64,000 nucleotides of DNA. Origin: Nibricoccus aquaticus (GTDB lineage: Bacteria > Verrucomicrobiota > Verrucomicrobiia > Opitutales > Opitutaceae). A model generated the notes under the pieces. It did not search any database and was not told the DNA's origin. It worked only from the letters and a program-made list of their open reading frames with translations. The position numbers and the translations under genes are program-made. Positions 55,449 to 63,188 of the stretch are shown piece after piece. How positions within the stretch are numbered: position 1 is the first letter of the stretch; every line of letters starts with the position of its first letter. The stretch spans positions 3,489,501 to 3,553,500 of the forward strand of contig NZ_CP023344.1 of assembly GCF_002310495.1 (NCBI RefSeq). The letters are read 5' to 3'.

Positions 55449-55562
55449 GATTTGATGGTTTGTTTTCCCAGCTCTCGTTCCTCTCGCCGTCCTGCCGGTA
55501 TGCCGTGGTGGTGATAGGAATTTCGCTGTGATAACCACCTTACCGAATCGCAGTCCGGAACA

Positions 55563-55579
55563 TGTCACCGACCTGTCAC
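55563..55579 (-). promoter_or_regulatory. Direct-repeat site 3, upstream of the porin operon
   Basis: TGTCAC (55563-55568)-N5-TGTCAC (55574-55579), followed by AAGTCGG. Same 11-bp pitch as at sites 1, 2 and 4. It lies 115 bp upstream of the porin ATG. Confidence 0.7.
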
Positions 55580-55728
55580 AAGTCGGTTCATGAGCCACGA
55601 AAGCGCGAAAACCCGGGGTGTTGATTTTGAGGAAGTCCAACCCGCTGACGCCGCTGTCTTTATCCAGACACGGCGATTAAATGACTGTCGTAGAAGCAGC
55701 TGAGCAGCGCGAGACTGCCGGAGCTTAC

Positions 55729-57744
55729 TTAGTTAGCTGGGTGTGCGTACGCTTTGATCAAGCACTCGTGAAGAGCGTACAAGAGCTGTTCGTGAGTGAA
55801 CGGCTTCGAAAGTACCGTGATTTTGTATTCGTCGAGCGATGCTTGGGGGCGTTCGGCGGGATCGAGGCCGCTGATGGCGACGATGGGAAGAGTGGGGTGG
55901 AGGCGACGGATGGCACGGATGGCGGCGAGGCCGTCGAGGTGTGGCATCATCAAGTCGAGGACGAGGCAGGCGAGGCGGTCGCGGTGGGTGGCGACTTGGG
56001 CGAGGGCATCGGTGCCGTCACAAGCGGTGAGGGCGTGATAGCCGGACGCTTCCAGTGAGGACTTGATGATCTCGCGAACGGCGCGGTCGTCGTCGGCGAG
56101 GAGAATCCATTCGCCGTTGCCGGCGGGCGGTTCCTCGGGAGCTTCAGCGAGATCGTCGCAGGTGCCGGTCACGGCGGGGAGGTAGATGTGGAAGTGTGCG
56201 CCGGAGCCGAGGGCGGATTCCACCTGGAGAAAGCCGCCGTGGTCGCGGACGATGGTCTGGACGGTGGCGAGGCCGAGGCCGGTGCCTTTGCCGGGAGCTT
56301 TGGTGGTGAAGAACGGGTCGAAGATTTTCGCGAGGACTTCGGGTGACATGCCGGGACCAGTATCGGAAACGCTGAGACGGATGAAATCGCCGACGATAGC
56401 GCCGGGGATGAGCGCGGCGGCGGAGGCATCGAGGGTGCGGCGTTCGAGCGTGAGCGTGAGTTCGCCGCCGGTGGACATGGCGTCGCGTGCGTTGACGCAG
56501 AGGTTCATGAGCACTTGGTGGAGGCGGGTGGCGTCGCCGAGGACGAAGGGGAGGTCGGCGGCGAAGCGGCTGCGGATGGCGATGGAACGGGGGAAGGTTT
56601 CCTGGATGAGGTGGTGGACCTCCTTAATGAGGTGCTCGAGGCGGAAGGGTTCGCGTTCGCCTTCGCGGCCGCGGACGAAAAGGAGGATTTGCTTCACCAT
56701 GTCGGCGCCGCGCTTCGCGCTGGCGAGCATGATGTCGGCGAGGCGGCGGTCGGCTTCGGGGAGGCCGGACTCGGCGAGGATCTGGCCGGACATGAGGAGC
56801 GGGGTGAAGACGTTGTTGAGATCGTGAGCGATGCCGCTGGCGAGCGAGCCGATGCTTTCGAGGCGCTGGGCGCGGAGGAACTGGGCCTCGATTTTTTTGC
56901 GCTCGGTCATGTCGGTATTCACGACGAGGATATTGAGCGGAGCGCCGGTGAGATCGTCGCGGACGAGGGTCCAGCGGGATTCGACGATGAGTTCGGAGCC
57001 GTCGCGGCGGTGGTGGACGAGTTCGCCAGTCCATTCGCCGTCGGCGAGAGTGGCGGCAAGGGACTGGATGCGGGGAAGTTCGTCGCGGGAGCCGGTGAGT
57101 TCGTCGGCTTGGCGGGCGAGGGCTTCGGGGGCGGAGTGGCCGTAGAGGCGTTCGGCGCTGCGGTTCCAGTAGGTGATGAGGCCGTCGAGGGAGCGGACGA
57201 AGATGGCGTCGCGGGCTTTGTCGAGGAGGGCGGCCTGGGCGCGAGTTTTTTCCTGGGCGAGGATGCGGGCGTGCATCTCGTTGCGGAGAGTTTCATTGGA
57301 TTCGGCCAGGAGGGCGGTGCGTTCGATGACGCGTTGTTCAAGCTGGTCGCGGGCTTCCCGTTGCTGGCGTTGGAGGGCGTGATTGGTGAGGGCGAGTTCG
57401 ATGCAGAGCTGGAGTTCGCGTTCCTTGAAAGGCTTCAGGAGATAACTCGCGGCGTGCGTGAGCTGGGCGCGCTGGAAGGTTTTTTCGTCGGCGTTGGCGG
57501 TGAGGAAAACGACCGGGAGATCGAGCTCGGAGCGGATGAGGGCGGCGGCCTGGATGCCATCGAGTTCGCCCTGGAGCTGGATGTCCATGAGGACGAGGTC
57601 GGGCTTTAGCTCAGTGGCGAGGCGGGTGGATTCCTCGCCGGAGGCGGCGGTGGCGCAGATCTCGTAGCCGAGGCGGGTGAGGCGTTGCTCGAGGTCGAGG
57701 GCGACGACCATTTCGTCTTCGGTGATGAGGATGCGGGCGGTCAT
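55729..57744 (-). CDS. Hybrid histidine kinase (REC-PAS-HK-REC)
   Basis: A 671-residue cytoplasmic protein with no membrane segment. Order: receiver (1-125, Asp54 in DLVLMDIQLQG), coiled coil, PAS (about 165-280, with DAIFVRSLDGLITYWNRSAE), kinase H-box (SLASGIAHDLNNVFTPLL), ATPase domain (DTGPGMSPEV, GTGLGLATVQTIVRDHGG) and a C-terminal receiver (LACLVLDLMMPHLDG). The N-terminal receiver closely resembles that of the kinase at 61053-62354, so they are paralogues. It is separated from the upstream LOV kinase by only 3 bp. Confidence 0.93.
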   Translation of the reverse strand: MTARILITEDEMVVALDLEQRLTRLGYEICATAASGEESTRLATELKPDLVLMDIQLQGELDGIQAAALIRSELDLPVVFLTANADEKTFQRAQLTHAASYLLKPFKERELQLCIELALTNHALQRQQREARDQLEQRVIERTALLAESNETLRNEMHARILAQEKTRAQAALLDKARDAIFVRSLDGLITYWNRSAERLYGHSAPEALARQADELTGSRDELPRIQSLAATLADGEWTGELVHHRRDGSELIVESRWTLVRDDLTGAPLNILVVNTDMTERKKIEAQFLRAQRLESIGSLASGIAHDLNNVFTPLLMSGQILAESGLPEADRRLADIMLASAKRGADMVKQILLFVRGREGEREPFRLEHLIKEVHHLIQETFPRSIAIRSRFAADLPFVLGDATRLHQVLMNLCVNARDAMSTGGELTLTLERRTLDASAAALIPGAIVGDFIRLSVSDTGPGMSPEVLAKIFDPFFTTKAPGKGTGLGLATVQTIVRDHGGFLQVESALGSGAHFHIYLPAVTGTCDDLAEAPEEPPAGNGEWILLADDDRAVREIIKSSLEASGYHALTACDGTDALAQVATHRDRLACLVLDLMMPHLDGLAAIRAIRRLHPTLPIVAISGLDPAERPQASLDEYKITVLSKPFTHEQLLYALHECLIKAYAHPAN

Positions 57745-57747
57745 GGA

Positions 57748-60700
57748 TCAGGCGGGGGTTTTGCGGGAAATTTCCCGGAAGGTGATGGCGAAGGCGGCGC
57801 CGGGGCCGGGCTCGATCTGGAGATCGCCGCGGAGCTGGCGGACGAGGGTTTTGACGAGCTGCATGCCGAGGGACTTGGTCTGGCGGAGGTCGAAGTCGGC
57901 GGGGATGCCGCGGCCGTTGTCGCGGACAACGAGGCGGAACTGGTCGGCGGAGGCGCGCGTGAGGGAAATCTCGATACGGCCGGGGGTGCCGGGGGCGAAG
58001 GCGTGTTTGCAGGCGTTGGAGACGAGTTCGTTGACGATGAGGCCGCAGGGGATGGCGGTGTCGATGCCGAGCTCGATGGAGGCGACGTGGAGGTCGAAGG
58101 CGATGCCGCGGGTGGAGACACCGAAGGCGGCGACGAGGTTTTCGGTGAGGTCGCGGAGGTAGTCGGCGAAGTCGATGTGGCCGAGGTCGGAGGACTGGTA
58201 GAGTTTCTCGTGGATGAGGGCCATCGAGGCGATGCGGCCTTGGGATTCGGCGAAGAGGCGGCGGGAGGTTTCGTCGTGGAGGTGGCCGAGTTGGAGATTC
58301 AGCAGACTGGAGATGATCTGCATGTTGTTCTTCACGCGGTGGTGGATCTCTTTGAGGAGAACTTCTTTTTCGGCGAGGGAGGTGCGGATGGTTTCCTCGG
58401 CGCGGAGGCGGTCGGTGATGTCACGGCAGACGCAGACGAGGCCGCCGTCGCGGATCTGGGTGAGGGAGAGTTCCTCGGCAAAGGTGGTGCCATCGCGGCG
58501 GCGGGCGGTGGCGATGCCGCGCCATTTGCCGTCCTGGATGAGGGCGGGGAAGGCGGCATCTTCGAGGCGGCGGACTTCGTCGTCGGTGTAGAGTGTGCGC
58601 CAGGACTGGCCGCGGAGTTCGGAGGTTTTGGTGTATCCGAAAAGTTCGAGGTGGATCGTGTTGAGGTAGGTGAAGCAGCCCTTGGAATCGAGGATGGCGA
58701 CGCCGTCGATGGCGGCTTCGATGGCGGCGCGTTGCTTGCCGAGATCTTCTTCGGCGAGTTTGCGTTCGGTGATGTCGTGGAGAGTGCCGGCGGTGCCGCG
58801 GATGCGCTCGTCGTCGTCGAGGACGAGGCGGGCGAAGACTTCGAGCCAGCGGTAGCCGCCGTCTTTGGTGAGGTAGCGGACCTCGTGGCGGCAGTAGTCT
58901 TTTTTGCGCTCGATGAGCGGGAGGAAGAGCTCGTTGTTGCGGTCGCGGTCGTCGGGGTGGACGTAGTTGAGGAAAAGAGTGTCGAGGGATTCGGCGACGG
59001 AGTAGCCGGTGATTTCTTCCCAGGCGGGATTGAGGAAGGTCCAGAAGCCGGCTTCGTCGGTCTGGAAGACGGCTTCCTTGAGGTTGGAGACGAGGGAGCG
59101 GTAGCGGGTTTCGCTGTCGAGGTGGGCGCGGGCGGTGGAGCGGTTGAGGAGAACGGCACCGAGGACGCGGGTGGTGGAGAGGAGGGCGTCGATTTTTTGC
59201 GCGGGCCAGGGGGGAGAATCGTTTTTGAAGCCGATGGACATCATGCCCCAGAAGCGACCGGGGCCGGCGAAGATGGGCAGGGCGACGAAGGAGTGGGCAC
59301 CGAGGGCGAGCCAGAGGGATTTCTCGGCGGGCGGGCAGGCGTCGCGGCGGTTTTGGACGGGGCGGCCCTGGCGGAGGGCGTCGGCCGAGGACCAGCCGGC
59401 GTTGTTTTCGAAGAGGAGATCGCGGAGGGCGGCGCGGGAGGATGGCTGGGAGTCGGAGCCCCAGAGAGTGTCGAGGGAAAGGAGCGGGGAACCGGCGAAG
59501 CCGTGGTGTTGGCGCCAGACGGCGACGTGGTCGGCGCGGGTGGCCTGGCCGATTTGTTCGAGGGCGAGCGGGAGGGCGGCGGCGTAGTCGGAGGCGTTGA
59601 GAAGGATCTCGGCGGCGTAGCTGGCGGCCTGGTGAATGGCGTCGCGACGTTGGAGGAGTTCTTCGATCTGGATACGGGAAGTGACGTCGGTCTGGACGCC
59701 GATGAAGTGGGTGACGAGGCCGTGTTCGGAGCGGACGGGGGAGATGTCGAGTTCGTTCCAGAAGAGGGTGCCGTCCTTGCGATAGTTGCGGAGGATGACG
59801 CGGCAGGGAGTGTCGCTGGCGAGGGCGGCGCGGAGTTCGTGGAGGGCAGGCTGGTCGTGGTCGTTGCCCTGGAGGAAGCGGCAGTTGCGGCCGAGGACTT
59901 CGTGGGGGGAATAGCCGGTGATGCGTTCGAAGGCGGGGTTGACCTGGATGACGGGGCGGTCGGGGTGCTGGGCGTCGACGATGACGATGCCGTTGTTACA
60001 GGCCTTGAGGGCCTGGTCCATGAGGTGGAGGTGCTGCTTGCGTGCGACTGCGACGGTGACGTCGTGGAGGACGCTTTGGAGGCGGGGCTCACTGCCGCAG
60101 GCGGGGTGAACGATGCGGGTGACGTCGTCGATCCAACGTATCGGTTGTCCGGGGACGACGAGGCGGTAGCGCTGGGTGAGGGCGGTGGCGGTGCTGGCGA
60201 GGAATTGGGCGCGCTCGGCGGCGATGCGGGCGCGGTCGTCGGGGTGGAGGAAGTCGAGTTGTTCGCTGGTGCGGTCGAGGAGGTCGGCGGGGGAGAGGCC
60301 GAACTCGGTGACGTTTTCGGAGACGAAATCGACGGGCCAGCCGGGGGAGAGGCGGCGGCGGAGGGCGATGAAGCCGCTTTGGTTGATGATGCCTTGGAGG
60401 GTCTCGGAGCGGTCGAGGGCGAGGCGGAGGCGATCAGTCTCCGATTCGCGGAGGGTGAGCATGCGGGTGAGCTCGGCGCGGTTGACGATCTGGCGGGAGA
60501 GGGTGGTGAGAGCGTTTTCCTGGGAGGGAGAAAGAGAGCGGACGCGGCGGTCTAGGACGCAGATGGTGCCGAGGACGTCACCGGGGGCACGGGTGAGTTT
60601 GGCGCCGGCGTAGAAGCGGATGCCGGGCTCGGAGCGGACGCAGACGGCGTCGCGGAAGGCGGGGTCGGCGGTGGCGTCGGAGAGAGAGAAAACCGGGGCG

Positions 60701-60951
60701 GAGCCGGCGAGGGTGCGGGCGCAAAAGCCGGCGGCGCGAAGTTCGGGAGTGACGGACAGGCCGTGGGTGGCGACGACGGTGTACTCTTCGCCCGTGCGCA
60801 TCATGATCAGCGCCATCGGCGCGTCGCAGAGGCTGGCGGCGAGCGAGGCGATGTCGCGGTAGTCGGAGTCGTGCGACGGGTTGTCAGCGGTGCTGGCGGG
60901 CAACGGGCGTGGAGATGCGACGGACGGGGCGGGTGACAGGAGAGTATTCAC
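57748..60951 (-). CDS. Multi-sensor histidine kinase with a LOV domain
   Basis: A 1067-residue soluble kinase. Order: GAF (about 35-165), PAS (about 185-300), LOV (about 311-425), GAF (about 440-610), two PAS domains (about 615-865), HisKA_2 (LLKEIHHRVKNNMQIISSLL) and an ATPase domain (DLRQTKSLGMQLVKTLVRQL). The LOV domain keeps GRNCRFLQ with adduct cysteine Cys357, RNYRKDGTLFWNE for flavin binding, and GVQTDVT at the end, so it should bind FMN and respond to blue light. HisKA_2-type kinases usually phosphorylate separate response regulators. Confidence 0.92.
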   Translation of the reverse strand: MNTLLSPAPSVASPRPLPASTADNPSHDSDYRDIASLAASLCDAPMALIMMRTGEEYTVVATHGLSVTPELRAAGFCARTLAGSAPVFSLSDATADPAFRDAVCVRSEPGIRFYAGAKLTRAPGDVLGTICVLDRRVRSLSPSQENALTTLSRQIVNRAELTRMLTLRESETDRLRLALDRSETLQGIINQSGFIALRRRLSPGWPVDFVSENVTEFGLSPADLLDRTSEQLDFLHPDDRARIAAERAQFLASTATALTQRYRLVVPGQPIRWIDDVTRIVHPACGSEPRLQSVLHDVTVAVARKQHLHLMDQALKACNNGIVIVDAQHPDRPVIQVNPAFERITGYSPHEVLGRNCRFLQGNDHDQPALHELRAALASDTPCRVILRNYRKDGTLFWNELDISPVRSEHGLVTHFIGVQTDVTSRIQIEELLQRRDAIHQAASYAAEILLNASDYAAALPLALEQIGQATRADHVAVWRQHHGFAGSPLLSLDTLWGSDSQPSSRAALRDLLFENNAGWSSADALRQGRPVQNRRDACPPAEKSLWLALGAHSFVALPIFAGPGRFWGMMSIGFKNDSPPWPAQKIDALLSTTRVLGAVLLNRSTARAHLDSETRYRSLVSNLKEAVFQTDEAGFWTFLNPAWEEITGYSVAESLDTLFLNYVHPDDRDRNNELFLPLIERKKDYCRHEVRYLTKDGGYRWLEVFARLVLDDDERIRGTAGTLHDITERKLAEEDLGKQRAAIEAAIDGVAILDSKGCFTYLNTIHLELFGYTKTSELRGQSWRTLYTDDEVRRLEDAAFPALIQDGKWRGIATARRRDGTTFAEELSLTQIRDGGLVCVCRDITDRLRAEETIRTSLAEKEVLLKEIHHRVKNNMQIISSLLNLQLGHLHDETSRRLFAESQGRIASMALIHEKLYQSSDLGHIDFADYLRDLTENLVAAFGVSTRGIAFDLHVASIELGIDTAIPCGLIVNELVSNACKHAFAPGTPGRIEISLTRASADQFRLVVRDNGRGIPADFDLRQTKSLGMQLVKTLVRQLRGDLQIEPGPGAAFAITFREISRKTPA

Positions 60952-61052
60952 GCGGGCAGCGACGAAGGATGCCTCGCGCAGTTGCGAGGCTGGGACGAGG
61001 AACGGAGTCGGTGGCCGGCCATGGATATGAATCGGACCGGGGCGGGGGTGGC

Positions 61053-62354
61053 TTAAGCGGGGAGGTGACGCGTATTTTGTGCTGAGGGGAGCGGGTTGGC
61101 GGTGTCGAGGTGTTGGGGGAGGTCGAGGGTTTCGAGCCAGACGAGGAAGGAGAAGGTGCTGCCGCGGCCGGGGGCGCTTTGGAGCCAGATGCGGCCGCCC
61201 ATGATGCGGACGAGTTGTTCGCTGATGGAGAGACCGAGACCGAGGCCGCCGTGGCGGCGGGAGTCGGACAAGTCGGCCTGGACGAACGGGGCGAAGATGT
61301 TGGCGTGGAGTTCGGGCGGGATGCCGATGCCGGTGTCGCTGACGGAGACTTCGAGGCAGACGCGGGAGCCTTCGCGGGCGCGGACGCCGATGAGGATGTC
61401 GATCTCGCCGCGGTCGGTGAACTTGATGGCGTTATCGGCGAGGTTGAGGAGGATCTGGCCGAGACGGAGCGGATCGCCGTAGACGAGCGGGGGGACTTCC
61501 GGGGCGATTTCGCAGGTGAGGACGAGCTGGCGGGAACGGGCGCGTTGTTCGAGGGAGTCCAGGAGCGGGGCGAGGCGGTTACGGAGGTCGAAGCCGGCGG
61601 GGGTGAGGGCGATTTTGCCGGCATGGGCGTGGGAGTAATCGAGGAGGTTGTCGATGAGGCCGAGGAGACTTTGAGCGGAAGCCTGGACGACGGAGAGGCA
61701 CTGGCGGTCGGCGTTGGAGCGCGTGGAATCGAGGAGGATCTCGGTCATGCCGAGGATGCCGTTCATGGGGGTGCGGAGCTCGTGGCTGACGCAGGCGAGG
61801 AACTGGCTTTTGGCGCGGGAGGCGGCGAGAGCGTCGTCGCGGGCGCGTTCGAGGGCGGCGACGGTGTCGGCGTGGCGGGCGATTTCGTTTTGGAGGGCGG
61901 TGTTGGCCTCGCGGTAGGCGGCGGTGCGGAGTTCGACGCGGAGTTCGAGTTCGTCGCGCATGCGGCGGAGTTCGCGCTGCGTGGCGTGGTGGTGGAGGGC
62001 GATGTCGATGCTGAAGCGGAGTTCGCGTTCTTTGATGGGTTTGGAGAGAAAGTTGAAGGGGGCGACGGCCTGGGCGCGGGCGAGGGTGGTGGCGTCGGCG
62101 TTGCCAGTGAGAAACACGATAGGGAGATCGAGTTCGGCCAGGAGGCGGCTGGCGGTGTCGATACCGTCCATGTCGCCTTGGAGGTGGATGTCCATGAGGA
62201 CGAGGCCGGGCTTGAGCCGGCGGGCCTGGGTGAGGGCGTCTTCGCCGGACATGGCGACGCCGAGAACGGTGTAGCCGGCGGATTCGAGACGGCGGCGGAG
62301 GTCCATGGCGACGAGGAGTTCGTCTTCGACGAGGAGTAGGGAGGGCGTGCTCAT
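61053..62354 (-). CDS. Histidine kinase with N-terminal receiver domain
   Basis: A 433-residue cytoplasmic protein. The receiver (1-125, Asp55 in GLVLMDIHLQGD) is followed by a coiled coil, a HisKA domain (FLACVSHELRTPMNGILGM) and a full ATPase domain (NLADNAIKFTD, DTGIGIPPEL, GGLGLGLSISEQLVRIMGG). It lacks a PAS or other sensor domain, so its input must come through the receiver. The ATG at 62354 is chosen; the upstream ORF overlaps direct-repeat site 4. First gene of a leftward operon with the LOV kinase and hybrid kinase. Confidence 0.92.
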   Translation of the reverse strand: MSTPSLLLVEDELLVAMDLRRRLESAGYTVLGVAMSGEDALTQARRLKPGLVLMDIHLQGDMDGIDTASRLLAELDLPIVFLTGNADATTLARAQAVAPFNFLSKPIKERELRFSIDIALHHHATQRELRRMRDELELRVELRTAAYREANTALQNEIARHADTVAALERARDDALAASRAKSQFLACVSHELRTPMNGILGMTEILLDSTRSNADRQCLSVVQASAQSLLGLIDNLLDYSHAHAGKIALTPAGFDLRNRLAPLLDSLEQRARSRQLVLTCEIAPEVPPLVYGDPLRLGQILLNLADNAIKFTDRGEIDILIGVRAREGSRVCLEVSVSDTGIGIPPELHANIFAPFVQADLSDSRRHGGLGLGLSISEQLVRIMGGRIWLQSAPGRGSTFSFLVWLETLDLPQHLDTANPLPSAQNTRHLPA

Positions 62355-62387
62355 GGGGACATGATCGCAGAACGGGCGGGGGCGATG

Positions 62388-62404
62388 CGTCACGGAGGTG
62401 TCAC
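62388..62404. promoter_or_regulatory. Direct-repeat site 4, between kinase operon and regulator
   Basis: CGTCAC (62388-62393)-N5-TGTCAC (62399-62404), followed by AAACTTG. It has one mismatch in the first half but the same 11-bp pitch. It lies 34 bp from the kinase ATG and 67 bp from the divergent regulator ATG, so it could control both. Confidence 0.65.
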
Positions 62405-62470
62405 AAACTTGCCGGCGGAAGATTTCGTGTGTGAGGTGGGGAGCGCCGGGCAGTCCGGCGAAATTATCTC

Positions 62471-63169
62471 ATGAGTGTTTTACCCCGTGTGCTGGTGATC
62501 GATGACGATGCGGCGATCCGCGCGAGCGTGGTGCGTTGTTTGCAGGGAGAAGGTTATCGCGTGCTCGAAGCGGCGGACGGCGCGCAAGGCGTCGAAGTGA
62601 CGCTGAAGGAGAAACCGGCGCTGATCGTGATCGATGTGATGATGCCGAGGCTCGGCGGCGTGGAAGCGGTGGAGGAGATGCGGCGGCTGGGCGTGGCGGC
62701 GCCGGTGCTGATGTTGACGACGCGGAACGAGACGCCGGAGCGGGTGAAGGGATTGAAGGCGGGGGCGGACGATTACCTCGGGAAACCTTTCGACAAGGAG
62801 GAGCTGCTGGCGCGGGTGCATGCGCTGCTGAGGAAGCACGAGCGGCAGGCACCGGCGGGACGGGTGTTAAGATTTGATGAACTCGTCGTGGATCTTGACC
62901 AGAAGGCGGCGCGGAAAAATGGGGAGGACGTGGCGCTGACGCGGACGGAGTATGCGTTGCTGGAGTTGTTCGCGGCGCATCTGGGGGCGGCGGTGACGCG
63001 GGATCAGATGCTGGATGCGGTGTGGGGTTATACGTATTTCCCGTCGACGCGGACGGTGGACACGCACATCTGGCGTTTGCGGAAAAAACTCGGGGACAAT
63101 GCGGAGAATCCGCGTTGGTTGAAGCGGGTGCAGGGGCAAGGGTATGTTTTGACCTGCGCAACCGGTTGA
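62471..63169 (+). CDS. PhoB/OmpR-family response regulator
   Basis: A 232-residue DNA-binding regulator. The receiver (1-120) contains VLVIDDDAAI, phosphoacceptor Asp55 in LIVIDVMMPRLGG and KPF with Lys108. The C-terminal winged helix reads EDVALTRTEYALLELFAAHL, TRDQMLDAVWGYTYFPSTRT and VDTHIWRLRKKLG, the PhoB class. It is divergent from the kinase operon and the only DNA-binding regulator in the cluster, so it is the best candidate to bind the TGTCAC repeats and accept phosphate from the kinases. Confidence 0.93.
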   Translation: MSVLPRVLVIDDDAAIRASVVRCLQGEGYRVLEAADGAQGVEVTLKEKPALIVIDVMMPRLGGVEAVEEMRRLGVAAPVLMLTTRNETPERVKGLKAGADDYLGKPFDKEELLARVHALLRKHERQAPAGRVLRFDELVVDLDQKAARKNGEDVALTRTEYALLELFAAHLGAAVTRDQMLDAVWGYTYFPSTRTVDTHIWRLRKKLGDNAENPRWLKRVQGQGYVLTCATG

Positions 63170-63188
63170 GAATCCATGGGGTGTGCCG

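Noticed and set aside
57685-60555. A 956-codon open frame on the plus strand opposite the LOV kinase gene
   Set aside because: It is rich in Gly, Glu, Asp and Val from the GC-rich third positions of the real gene on the other strand, and it shows no domain. The minus-strand reading contains GAF, LOV, PAS and kinase motifs.
61110-62339. A 409-codon open frame opposite the receiver-kinase gene
   Set aside because: It has the same low-complexity Glu/Gly/Val composition and is antisense to clear receiver, HisKA and ATPase motifs.
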